Source: Entophlyctis helioformis (taxonomy: Eukaryota > Chytridiomycota > Chytridiomycetes > Chytridiales > Chytriomycetaceae). From it: a stretch of 57,851 nt of DNA. Below are positions 22,018 through 32,544 of this stretch, one piece after another (position 1 is the stretch's first letter; each line of letters begins with the position of its first letter). The notes beneath the pieces were generated by a model. That model was not told the DNA's origin and searched no databases. It saw only the letters and a list, made by a program, of their open reading frames with translations. Location: the NCBI GenBank assembly GCA_025526915.1, contig JAHLKH010000177.1, positions 1 to 57,851 on the forward strand, in the 5' to 3' direction. A program made the position numbers and the translations under genes.

Positions 22018-22209
22018 GCTCGTGGCCAGACGAGTGTCTGTGTCTGTGTGTTTTCTGAATACACGGGCAGGGCTGCCTTGCAGTGTTTATGGGATTCAAT
22101 CTATTCAAGAGATGGTGGCAAGAGATGAAGGCGATGCAAATGGATGATGGTAGCCGATGGCCGCGCTTGGGAGAGCGGGTGCACGAGACGCGGTGCGAGA
22201 TTGTGTCTC

Positions 22210-23245
22210 TTACGCGGTCTTGGAGTGCGTGCTGATCTCGACGGCGTCGGCAGTGAGAGAGCACGACGTGCAGAAGGTGTGGGAGAGGCAGTCGACGACC
22301 ATGTTGCCGCCCTGGATGTCGTACTTGGAGCGGATGTCGCTGCGGGCCGAGGCGCCGAGGCAGCCAAGGCAGCCGCACGCGGAGCAGGGCACAGCGCAGC
22401 AGTAGAGGAGGCAGTCCTGGGGTCGCGTGTCGAGAGTCGTGGGTTGGCAGCGCGGGGGGCGTTGAAAGGCGCAGGTTTAACCGTGCACAGCCCAAAAAAG
22501 GAAATATTGATCACGTGAAGGGAGGTGTCAGAAACGAGCACATGCAAATTTGTTTGTGACGTGAGCGGCGTCAAACAAAGGCACCACTGGTCGGTAACGT
22601 CGACGACGATGACCACGACGACGAGGACAACGCAAACGGGGCAAGGGTGGCAGGGGGCCAAGATACTCACAGCGCCAGTGCCGTTGTTGTGGTTGGCGTC
22701 AAAGTTGACGTCGCGGCGGTTCTGGGCAAAGACGATGCACGGGCAGAAGAGGGCCGTGATGCAGGTCATGGGTGCGGCAAAGACCGAGGTGAAGAGGCCG
22801 GCGCTCCACGGCTTGGGCTCAACGTACTTGGGGCGGACAGGCTCCTACGTAGGTGCACGGCAGGGAGCGTTAGTCTGGCTGCGGGCACTGGCAGCGCAGT
22901 GCACAGCACACGCAGCTGCTGTGGTCGAGCAGGCAGGCAGGCAGGCAGGCAGGCAGACAGGCGGATGCAGCCGCTGTGGCAGTTGAAGCAGGTCGTTGTC
23001 TGGCAAGCGCCGCCGGCCTGCTTCTGTTTGGCGAGCAGTCGTGTGACCGTTTCTGCTCGGCGGAAGGCGCTCGTTGAACGGCTGCTGCTGCTCGGATGCC
23101 GCCGCCGCCGCCGCCGCCAGCGTGCTTGCTGGGAGTGCACCTGCGGGTGGAGACTTACGTCGAGAGAAACGGGCTGCATCGGGGCAGTGCCTTCGTAGCC
23201 GACCTCGGGGTACTTGGCGTCGTTGATACCAGACGGAGATGCCAT
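22210..23245 (-). CDS. PLAC8-family Cys-rich protein
   Basis: Three exons (23159-23245, 22671-22844, 22210-22416), all phase 0, give 155 aa. A short Pro-rich N-terminus is followed by PWSAGLFTSVF, a Cys-rich hydrophobic helix (CITALFCPCIVFAQN), then CLLYCCAVPCSACGCLGCL and a C-terminal DCLSHTFCTSCSL motif. These are the two Cys clusters of the PLAC8/FCR1 family. Members are small membrane-associated proteins linked to metal resistance or cell-size control in plants and fungi; the exact role here is unknown. The GTAAGT donor of intron 1 is canonical. Intron 1 contains an (AGGC)n run near 22929-22961. Confidence 0.88.
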
Positions 23246-23364
23246 TGCTGCGGGACGAGCATGTCAGCCACAGTCGCAGCGTCGGTGCACAAGCAATCGG
23301 CCCAACCTGTTCTTTGGTCGGAAACCCAAAATTGCCACAATTTCGCAATAATTCAATTGATGGT

Positions 23365-23370
23365 CACGTG
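23365..23370. promoter_or_regulatory. CACGTG E-box upstream of the PLAC8 gene
   Basis: A palindromic CACGTG in the context TCACGTGAT lies 120 bases upstream of the PLAC8 start. Two more (23398 and 23410) fall in the last codons of the neighbouring reductase. CACGTG is bound by Cbf1/USF-type bHLH factors in fungi; regulation is inferred. Confidence 0.4.
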
Positions 23371-23379
23371 ATGCAAGTG

Positions 23380-24721
23380 TCATTCACTTGGAGACAACAC
23401 GTGATCAATCACGTGATCAACAGCCATCGACGCCATTGCGACGCGGGTCTCTTTGGTGGCACTTCCAATGTGCGGCAGCACCACGACGCGACCGGCAATG
23501 CCCGGTGCCAGCAGCGGATCGTCCAGCGCGATCGGCTCGGGGTCAGTGACATCCACCCAGCCGCTCCAATGACACCCGCCTCAAGCGCAGACGCCAGATC
23601 GGCTTGGTTGACAATGCCGCCGCGTGCAATGTTGATAAGCACAGACGTTGGCTTCATCTGTGCGAATGCGGCTGCATTGAACACCTTTCGCGTGCTGTCG
23701 TTGAGCACGCTGCTGATGACGACAATGTCCGACTGTGCCAACAGTGTCGCAAAGTCGACATACTCGGCATTCACTTTCTGCGCTTCGTCCGGTTTCTCGC
23801 GCGGACCAGTGTACAGGACACGTCCTGTATCATAGAGTGAGTGTGCGGTACTGACACGATACGCAGTCATTCTGCGCGTACCGACTTTGAACGGCAGAAG
23901 ACGCTCGGCTATGCCGACTCCGATGCGGCCCAGACCAAAGATTCCCAGCGTCTTGCCTGTGAGTTGCGATCCGCACAGCCACAGTGGGTTCCATGATCCC
24001 CACTGATCCAACTGTCAGCAATCGTGCGTGAGCGGCAGCCCACGGCATGTCGCTCATACGCACCGTGCCATCCCGCACTGCACGCTGCGCTTCACCAAAC
24101 CGACGCATGGTGGAGATCACAAGGCCGACGGCGATCTCTGCCGTTGCGTCGGTGAGCACGCCTGGGGTGCTGCAGACCCGGATGCCGCGGTCCTTGCAAG
24201 CTGCCAGGCGGCCATCGTCAGCAAGTTCTGCCGCAAGTGCTGCAGCACACAGAGACAGACGCTGCGCACCTTGCAGATCGACATGATCGCACCCGACCGA
24301 CATGGTCGACACCACCTTGAGCTGGCTGCCTGCATCACAGCGGCAGAGTGAGCGCTCCATCCAGAAGTAACTGCCACTGCCCCTTGCCTCAGCACACAGC
24401 CCTACCAGCAGCGTCAAGCAGCTCGGCATCGACCTTGTCTGTCAGCAAGACCAGCAAACCATGAACGCCCTGCACTCGCTGCAGCAGCTGGCTGCGTGGC
24501 ATAACCTGCTCGACCGAGTGCCACTGGTCGACGGTCAGACTGCCGGTGGCCGAAAGGGCGGACAAGCGCTGCTGTGTGAGTGGCGGCAGTTGGCGGGTAA
24601 CCAGAACCCGTGGCCGGCCAGTCTGTGGAGTTGCAGCTGCGGACATGCTTCTGGCCAGTGTTGGCTGCGTCGCGACGATCTTGGTGATCTTGAAGCGCGG
24701 TGTGAGGCACAAGGCTCGCAT
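23380..24721 (-). CDS. GRHPR: Glyoxylate/hydroxypyruvate reductase (D-2-hydroxyacid dehydrogenase), one frame break
   Basis: Five exons: 24406-24721, 24270-24329, 24064-24200, 23882-24011, 23380-23824, about 362 aa. The N-terminus (MRALCLTPRFKITKIVATQP) looks like a mitochondrial presequence. The protein keeps RPRVLVTRQLPP, VLTDATAEIAVG, the Rossmann motif GIFGLGRIGVGIAERL, the catalytic-region NIARGGIVNQ, and LPHIGSATKETR with the catalytic His. The enzyme reduces glyoxylate and hydroxypyruvate with NAD(P)H. Near 23551-23562 the frame slips: one extra base (probably a T) is needed to read GAAG-x-DVTDPEP, and that also fixes the exon phase. The upstream ATG at 24787 is possible but lies across a G-run. 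The intron at 24012-24063 is only 52 bases. Confidence 0.9.
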
Positions 24722-24789
24722 GGGGAAACTCCCAGTCGAGGGGGGGGGTAATTGATTTCGTTCCCATAGAAAACCTTGCGCCGGCACCA

Positions 24790-26589
24790 GATTGGCCGGC
24801 TGGTTTGCCTCGAATTTTGTTCAATTTGGCATCCAATTTCCAATCTTTTGAATCCAATTCATATTCTTGTCCGAATTCCCAGTCACTCTGAGCGGTCTGC
24901 AGCCGATGCCTTCTCAAGCCGTGGTCGCTTTGACGCTGGCTTGTGGACTGCTGAGCCTGTCCCAAGGGGCAGCAGTTGGTTGCGTGTTAGTAGTGTCACC
25001 AAGGACTGTCCTGCCATTTCCTGTTGCGGCTGCTGTCCTTCTGCATCCAGGCGGCCCTCTTGTGTGTGCTGCTGGGGCTGCCTGCTGCAATGTCCGAACG
25101 GGCGATGTCACAGGCGACACAGACGCACTGGCATCTGCTGCTGCTGCTGCTCTCTTCCGCTTGCTTGGTGCTCCACGGCGGCTGGCTGTTGGCGTGGCAG
25201 CTACAGAAACGGCTGGCTGTCCAGGCTCGTCCGTAAGGTACTTGTCGTCGTCGAGATTGTCAAGGCACACAGTGTCAACAGAGTCGCAACTGTTGACAGC
25301 CATTGCACAAGAGGCAGACGAGCTCACCAACGAGGTCATGGATGGATCACTTGGCGTATCGTTGAGCTGCTGTAAGGCATCGCGCTTGGCTTGGTCTGGC
25401 TTGGAGAACTGTCGAGGCGATACACACAGAATGCCTGCAGCAATTCTGCCCACTCATGTCAACCTCTGTCCTGGCTGCCTTTGTGCAGACAGCAAGGTCG
25501 CAGCAACAAGTGTCTTTGCAACAGCCAGCAGCGCAGGTGACCAGCAAGTCGTTCATTCAAGGCACGATGCCGTCGCACCCCGTCATCCACAGCCAACAGC
25601 CATGCCCACCTGGCTTGTCAGCATGCCCGCGAATGCAATGACGAGCAGCATGCGCAGTCTCGGTCAACAACAAAGGGCTGATCGACTGCAGGCTGCAAAG
25701 AACAAGTCGTCCCAGACCTGCTGGCGACTGAAGTCAACAGCATCCAAAGTCGGCAATGAAGACACTGAGCCCAAGGAGAAACTTGCCTTGCACCATCATC
25801 ACAAGAAAGTGCGACACATTCTCAACACTGGGATGACTACTCGGCCAAAGATTGGAGGATTGTCATGGTGTTGGTTGGCAATCTCTGTTCCAAAGAGCCA
25901 GATAGCGATATGGCGCATCTCAGTACTGCTCAGAGCACAAAGGAGGGCTGGGCATCAGGTTGGAGGTATTCACACGGATGAGATCTAGCAATTCCATGCG
26001 CACTTGGTGATTCCAACTGCGGCATGGACCCTATGAACAAGGCTGGATGGGCAACCAGTGCTGTGGCTACCATGCCAACACCTGAACCCCGTTGAGCATC
26101 AAGCAAGCCTTTGGTTGCAGATTCAACCTATGAGCATCGTGGAATCGAGGCGATCTGGGTTGATGATCTCAGAAGCCACTTCAACTTGACAATGGGCGTG
26201 GCGCTCTGGGTGCCACCAACCCTTAGATCACTGCCTGTTTCAAGAGGGGTGGCGCTTCTACCGACGCGTGCGCCATTGTGCGCGCCATCGCACTCCAGCA
26301 TCAACCAAGACGTCAAGGTCTGCTGTGACGCGGTTGTCTCTGCAGAAGAATGCCGGCTGTCACCAGTCGAGACTGCCACAAGCAGGATGGCCCTTGGTAT
26401 GCTGCCCAGTGGCCATCAAGCCATACCCTTCAAGATGGGCTGTAAGCCAGCCTCAAAGCAGAGACGATCCGCATCAATGCCATCTGTTCGCTGCTCAGAG
26501 TGACTGGCTAAGAACAATGAAAATGATATTAAATTTGGCAACCAGTGGCGTCCAATCATTGTGCTCGGCCAAAGGGAACAAATGCCTTG
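24790..26589. other. Poorly explained 1.8-kb region
   Basis: No convincing gene. A minus-strand open frame at 24914-25453 is the most protein-like part: it is rich in Ser, Asp and Ala, with a basic SRRGAPSKRKRAAAA patch that could be a nuclear signal, and splice-like CAACAG and CGACAG acceptors. A short minus-strand frame near 25805-25930 reads MRHIAIWLFGTEIANQHHDN. A 373-codon plus-strand frame at 24867-25988 overlaps these and is Ala/Val/Cys-biased, probably a shadow. The last 90 bases before the LTR are AT-rich and contain a CCAAT box (26552-26556), possibly the old promoter of the Fanzor gene. Confidence 0.3.
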
Positions 26590-26712
26590 TGTTGGGCGCA
26601 GCTATAGAACAGGAATGACGAGGACTGGAAATTGAGCTAGTATTGAAGTGACGACAACCCAAAGAGAAATGCAAAATGGAGAAAAGGGAAATGTGGAAGG
26701 GCACCGACAACA
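26590..26712 (-). repeat. 3' LTR of the chromovirus
   Basis: 123 bases bounded by TGTTG and CAACA inverted ends. It matches the copy at 32422-32544 at 122 of 123 positions. On the element's strand it is preceded by a purine-rich tract (GGGGAGGGTGATGA), the expected polypurine primer. No matching target-site duplication is seen next to the two LTRs. Confidence 0.9.
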
Positions 26713-26770
26713 TCATCACCCTCCCCGGGGAGCCGCAGGCAGGAGAGACCTGGTCAGCTGCTGCAACATC

Positions 26771-29700
26771 TCACTGAGAGGAACGGAGCAGATCCAGCTT
26801 GTGCTTCCTGGCGTAGCGCCGTAGCATGCGGAGGTCGTCAAAATTGGAATGCGGGATCCAAAGAGGACGGGCGAGATGCTTGAAGACGACCAGGAACTCA
26901 AAGGTGCGCGATGCACGGTTAAGTCGGTGATTGCGGATGGCTGTGATCTCGTACGAGCGTTGAGCGTCGTCGGATGTGTTGTTGTGGTTGTTGTTGGCCA
27001 CCTCCCCCCGGAAAGGCTTGAGGAAAGACGACGGGAAACGCCGGTCGAGGGCTTGGCCAGTGAGGTCGGCAAGGCGGTAGGCTTCTGTGGGATGCACAGG
27101 GACTTTGATGACACGGAAGGGACCCTCGTAGCGCGGATCGAGTGACGACGCACGCGAGGGGTCCTTGACCATGACGTACGAACCAAGAGCGAACGACGGG
27201 GCCTGAGCATTGGATGCATCGAAGGCAGCACGCATGCGGTCGCGGTACTTGGCAGCACGGGCGCGGGAGGCAGGGAAAAGGACCGACGTGATGTAGTCGG
27301 CGCGCTTGAGGAGCGCAGCGTCATCGTACGGGATGGTGGGCAGGGCCGACGAGTCGCTGAATGGGTGCAAGGGCCGCGCAAACATGAAGGCAAAGGGCGA
27401 CGAGCCATGGTACTTGGAGATGCGCGAGTTGATGGCCAGCTGGATACCCGGCATGAGCTGCGGCCAGGCGCTGGTGGCACCCTGGAGCATCTTGGCCAGC
27501 ATGTTCTTGGTGGTCCGAACAAAGCGCTCAGCTGTGCCATTGGCGCGAGGGTTGTACTCCGAGACCGTGCGATGGGTGATACGCGCGCGCGAAACGAGAC
27601 CAGCGACAATCTTGTTGATGAACTCGGTGCCGTTGTCAGACTGCAGAACGCGGGGGAAGCCAAAGTCGCAGAAGATGGCGAAGAGAGCCCCGGCAATGGT
27701 GGTGGCCTTCTTGTCGGGGATGGCCCGGAGCCAGACAAAGCGGGTGCAGATGTCAACGACCAGGAGGAAGAACGGTGAGTCCGCAGCGGTGGCGGCTTCC
27801 GGCTGACCGAGGTCAATAGCAACATGGTCAAGAGGCAGATCCGCAGCAAGAGTGGTGAGCGGTGCAAAGCCATGGCGAGCGATGTTGAAACGCTGGCACT
27901 CGACGCAGCCGTCAACGAGCGCTGTTGCCTCAGTATGCAAACCCGGCCAGGTCGTGCCGCGGGAACGCAGAGAGCTGACAATGCCGTCTGCACCGATGTG
28001 ACCGGCGAGGTGGGCATCTGCGAGGAGCTTGGGGCGGTCGGCAAGTGGTGGTGGGTCCAGGCGCGAGGGTTCGGCGGAGGGAATGGCGACGTGGTTGGCA
28101 CGAATCGAGACGGGTGCAGGATCGTCGAGCGAGAGGAAGATGCGACTGATGCTGTCGGGAAGCACATTGGTGGTGCCCGGAATGTGCGAGACGACAAAGT
28201 CGTAGTCCGAGAGAGTCTCCATCCAACCGATGTAGATCAGCGACGGCTCCTTGGATGTGAAGAGAGCGACCAGGGATGCGTGGTCGGTCCAGAGGTCGAA
28301 CTGACGTCCCCAGACGTACTGGTGGAAAGCACGCACTGCAGAGACGATGGCAAGGGCTTCCTTCTTGTTGGCAGCGTAGGCACGCTCCGACGGACGGAGA
28401 GCACGGCCAAAGATAGAGACGTAAAGCTTGGGCGAAGAGCGATCGCCCTCCTCCTTGAACTGGAAGAGGATAGCGCCGACGCCGACGTTGGACGCGTCCG
28501 TGGCAACAAAGAAACGCTTGGTGAAGTCCGGGAAGGAGATGAGGAGGTTCTGATCGAGGACGGCGTTGAGCGTGCGAAGAGCGATCTCGCAATCCCGGTC
28601 CCAGCGGAAGTCGTGTGGTTTGACGTTGCGCAGACGCTCAAGGGGAGCCGCAATACGCTCGTATCTCGGGATGTGGTTGCGCACGTAGTTGTACATGCCC
28701 AAGCGAGCAGCGACCTGAAGAGGCGTGGATGGGACGGGCAATGCGAGAATGTCTGAGACGCGCTTGGGGTCGGACTGTATGCCAGCGGCGGAGATGACAT
28801 GACCCAGCAGCTTGATCGAGCGATGACCAAAGTGGCACTTCTCAGGACGGATCTTGAGATTGGCCTTGTTCAGACGAGTGAGTACCTCTGCAACATGGAG
28901 TGCGTGTGACGCGACATCCTTGGAGAAGACTACAATGTCGTCAATGAACATGCGCACAAAATGCAGGTCACCAAGCTCGTTGGAGATGATGTGCTGGAAA
29001 GCGGCCGAGAGGTGCTTGATGCCGAAAGGTGCACCGACAAAAACGTAGCGGGATTGTTTCCACGTGAATGCCGTCTTGTGGCGGTCATCAGGATGGATCT
29101 GAAGCTGGTGGAACGACGTCATGAGATCGAGCGTCGAGAAGATGGTACTGCCACCAACGTCCTGAAAGATCTGCTTGATGTGCGGGATGAGGTAGTCAGG
29201 CGTGTCCAGAACGCTGTTGAGCGGACGCGGGTCGAGGACCGTGCGCAGGCTGGTCATGTTGCCCTCGAGATCACGCTTGGCGACACAGAAAAGCGGGTTG
29301 TTGTACTGCGTCTCGCCGGTGAAGGGCTCGATGATGCCAGAGGCGCGCCAGTGCTGGATGTCCTTATCGATGTGCTCGACGCTAGGCGTAGGAAGTGGCC
29401 ACTGCTGGCGGAAGAAAGGCGGAGCAGAGCCGGTTGGGAGACGGATGGTGTACTCGCCATGCTTGTAGAAGGTGCCGAGCTTGATGTCGCTGTTGATAGC
29501 AATCAATGGCTGAATGAGCTCGAGGATCGCGGCAGCCTCTTGTGCCTCTGCGGGCGAGCGAACACCGTGAACCAGTGGGGTCTTGTGCTCCTCAGAGAAG
29601 GTGCGGAATGGTTTGTGCGTGTCGGGAGGAGCAAAGGGCAGACCCGAGACCGTAATGCCCAGCTGACCCAGAAGGTCCATACCCAGGATGACTGGCAGAT

Positions 29701-31761
29701 CGGGAGGAGTGGAAAGGAGCTCGAAGGCTGCAGATATGGTGCGGTCACCGCAACGGATCGTGAGCGGATCGGTCGTGCCCAGTCGCGGGAAGGGAGGCAC
29801 GTCACGCGAGGCAAGGTGGACAGAACCGGATGCACTGTGGGTCTTGAGGCCAAGGGTGGCATAGATATCGGGATCCAGCATGGAGCACTGGGCACCGGTG
29901 TCGACCAGAGCACTACAAGCCAAGCCGTGGACAGTGATGGGAACCACGATCAGATTGGCCTTGGTGCTTGTCAACAGAGGTGGGCTGTCGGTGGTAAGGC
30001 GCGTGTTGGCCACGAGGGCTGAGTGGGTGTTGGCTGGAGGTGGCGTGATGATGTTGGTCCAGACGAGATCCGCAGAGTCTGCAAAAGAGGTAGTGCACAT
30101 GACAGGGACATGCAGGACAGGCGATGTTGCCGCGACAGCAGAGCTGGTCTGCGTGCTGGCCACCTGCTGCAGAGATGCGCCCAACTGCGAGTGCGAGATC
30201 GAGACTGCGTTGATCGAGTTGGCGAGTTCAGAGTGCGTGCGGTTGCGCTGACGAGAGTCTGACGTCGAGTTAGCCAAGGACTGAGAGCGTGTGCTGCCTG
30301 GGAGCCGAGCAGTTGTGGCATTTGCACCAGACGCAGAGCGGGAACCGGTGTAGCTCGGGCGGTCATCATCGTCACGCCGCTTGCGGTGAAAATTGCACTC
30401 GTGGGTGGCTGTCCAGGGGGCATTGCAGTACTTGCAGGTGAGATCCTCCCGGTTGTTGCTGTCAGCAATGGCCTGGCATTCAGCTGTGGTGTGCCCGTCA
30501 GAGCGGTGGTAGTGGCAACGGAACTGCCCGGCAGTCGAGGTGGCCGTCGTACTCGAGCGTGCGTATGGAGCATGACGCGACAAAGAGGAGCGGGCTGGAC
30601 GGCGTGACTGTTGCGAGTGCAGTTCCCCGATCTCGAGGTCGTCGAGTGCGAAGGCGGGGTTCTCGAGCTTCTGACGGAGAACCGCAGTCGTGGCATCGTA
30701 GGATGGATTCCGCTCAGTGTAGAGCAGAGTGCGAAAAGCCATGCGTGCACCGGTGGACAGCAGAGAACAGAGGTTGTCGATGAGTGCATCGCGGCTCGAG
30801 TCCGGGAACCTCAATGTGTCGAGAGCACCAGTGAAGAGGTCGAGAGATAGAATGTCGCCAAGGCCAGGCGGGAAGGATGGACGTGCAACCCAATTGGCGA
30901 GGCTGTTGCGGTAGCGGCGATTGTCGTGCAACGCGGACTGGAATGCTGGGTAAAAGGTGTCCCAGTCAATGAACGAATCCCCAAAGTGACGCAGTCCATT
31001 GGATGTCCTGGTACCGATCTCGGCAACCTCGCGTGTACTGTGCGCCTGGAGTAGCTGGATGAAGATGGCAGGAAGATGCTGGAGCGCGATCTCGACACTC
31101 GGGGCGTACTGCTGAAGGCTGTGTGCGAGGTAGTGCGGCATGAGGGGATGCTCGCGAGGAAGTTGCATGTCCGACTCTCTGAAAAATGCACGTGCGGCGG
31201 TGGCTGCGATCTGCAGGTCCCGTGCTCTGGACTCGCGGGAGCGCGTTCTCGGGATTGGTGCCGGTTGCGATGAGGAGGACGCGGAGCGGGGTGCGCTGCT
31301 CGACGCGTCTGCGTGTGACGTGGGTGACATGGCTTGAGCTCTGGCGGAAAGCAACATCTCCAAAAGCCTGCGGTCGGTTGACCCCTCGTAGAGCAGGGTG
31401 TTGATACGACTGTTGAGTGCAGCAAGTACACCGTCACTTGTCTCGACGTGCGCACGGGGGGGTGCGAGCTGCGCAAGGAGGAGATTGGGGTTGACCCCGT
31501 GGTCGAGTACATGACGCAGGTCTCCCGGTCTCGTGGCAATGCGGGAGCTGCTCATGCTGGATCTGACCGAAGGAGAGGGTCTGGTCGGAGACGAGGCGAT
31601 GCTATCTCTGCGGTGGTGCAGGGTGCGTACGGTGCGGTTGGAATGGGCCGTGGAAGCCACGGATTCTGCCTCGCTGCTTGACTGGGCGTCGGAGAGTTGC
31701 GATGCGGAGGAATCATGCTCCTGCTCGGCATCGGCGTGCGCATCTAAGGAGATCGGCGCGT

Positions 31762-31832
<71 letters not shown>

Positions 31833-32379
31833 CCTGAGCCTGGGGCTGGGCCCGAGTGTGTGTATGTGTGCACTGGGCAGATCGTCGGTTGACCGGCATC
31901 GGAGCGGATCCGGCATAGGCGCTGAACCCGTCTTCGGCCTGGACCGGTGATGGGTGCAAGATCACGCCATGGCACTGGTGCCCGATGACGTGGATGCGAC
32001 ACCATATGGAGCCAACATTGCGCCGCGAGGTTGCGACAGGTAGCGGGCTCACGCTCGATGTGCCACAGCGCAGAGGGCAGGCAGCGTAAGAGAGACAGGC
32101 AGGAGGGACAGGATGGATAGTGGTGGTGGTGCACAGCAGGCAGGAGTGGGTAGAGAGTAGGCGAGGAGAGGCGAGGTGTGTGGTGCGAAGCAAAGGCAGC
32201 CTGCGGAATCGGTGTGGAGGAAAGAAGGACTGACCTGGGTGTACGGACTCGTGGTCGGCGTCAAGTCCGTGGTCAGAGACCTCGCTCGGTGCCGGAGAGG
32301 CACTGCCTGGCTGAGCTGCGAGCCTGGCGCTTCTCCTCGGCCGTCCGAGACTCCTCCTGGTGCGTCTGTTTGGCGCCAT
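26771..32379 (-). CDS. Gag-Pol polyprotein of the chromovirus (one predicted intron)
   Basis: Exon 1 is 32235-32379 (start MAPNRRTRRSLGRP); exon 2 is 31743 down to 26771. The donor is CCCAG/GTCAGT and the acceptor TCCTTAG; joining them keeps phase and gives about 1705 aa. In order: gag; two CxxC/CxH-type Cys-His clusters (CHYHRSDGHTTAEC and CKYCNAPW); aspartic protease (ALVDTGAQ, about residue 664); reverse transcriptase with FIDDIVVFS (about 982); RNase H (FFVATDASN); integrase with an HHCC finger and the D, D (SDNGTEF), E catalytic set (about 1360-1450); a GPF-like module; and a C-terminal chromodomain-like segment (YEITAIRNHR ... EFLVVFKH, from about 1647). The intron holds a long TG/CA repeat. 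Confidence 0.9.
31762..31832. repeat. (TG)n dinucleotide run in the gag intron
   Basis: About 70 bases of almost pure TG/CA repeat, near the acceptor end of the predicted gag intron. Confidence 0.95.
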
Positions 32380-32421
32380 GGGTTGTCGCTGCTCAACGTC
32401 TCAACACTCAGTCAAAAAAAA

Positions 32422-32544
32422 TGTTGGGCGCAGCTATAGAACAGGAACGACGAGGACTGGAAATTGAGCTAGTATTGAAGTGACGACAACCCAAAGAGAA
32501 ATGCAAAATGGAGAAAAGGGAAATGTGGAAGGGCACCGACAACA
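32422..32544 (-). repeat. 5' LTR of the chromovirus
   Basis: Partner of 26590-26712; the only difference is C instead of T in the AGGAACGACG segment. Read on the plus strand, its last 37 bases are the beginning of the Fanzor reading frame, including the first ATG (32508). Confidence 0.9.

Larger units (their letters stand above)
26590..32544 (-). mobile_element. Ty3/gypsy chromovirus, nearly intact (5955 bp)
   Basis: A complete element: 5' LTR 32422-32544, gag-pol CDS, polypurine tract, 3' LTR 26590-26712. Only one mismatch separates the LTRs and the gag-pol frame is open, so insertion was recent. The LTRs are very short for this group. An A/T run follows the 5' LTR and no tRNA-type primer site is evident; self-priming as in some fungal chromoviruses is possible but untested. 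No target-site duplication is visible. Its 5' LTR overlaps the first exon of the divergent Fanzor gene. Confidence 0.92.

Noticed and set aside
24867..25988. 373-codon plus-strand open frame
   Set aside because: It overlaps a more natural minus-strand frame, is Ala/Val/Cys-biased and lacks any motif; GC-rich DNA here yields many long chance frames.
26590..26712. Duplicated 123-bp block as a partial Fanzor gene duplicate
   Set aside because: It has TGTTG/CAACA ends, flanks an internal gag-pol region with a polypurine tract on one side, and matches LTR structure; the Fanzor overlap is secondary.
31768..31891. Cys-Val repeat protein from the TG run
   Set aside because: Translation of a dinucleotide microsatellite inside the predicted gag intron.
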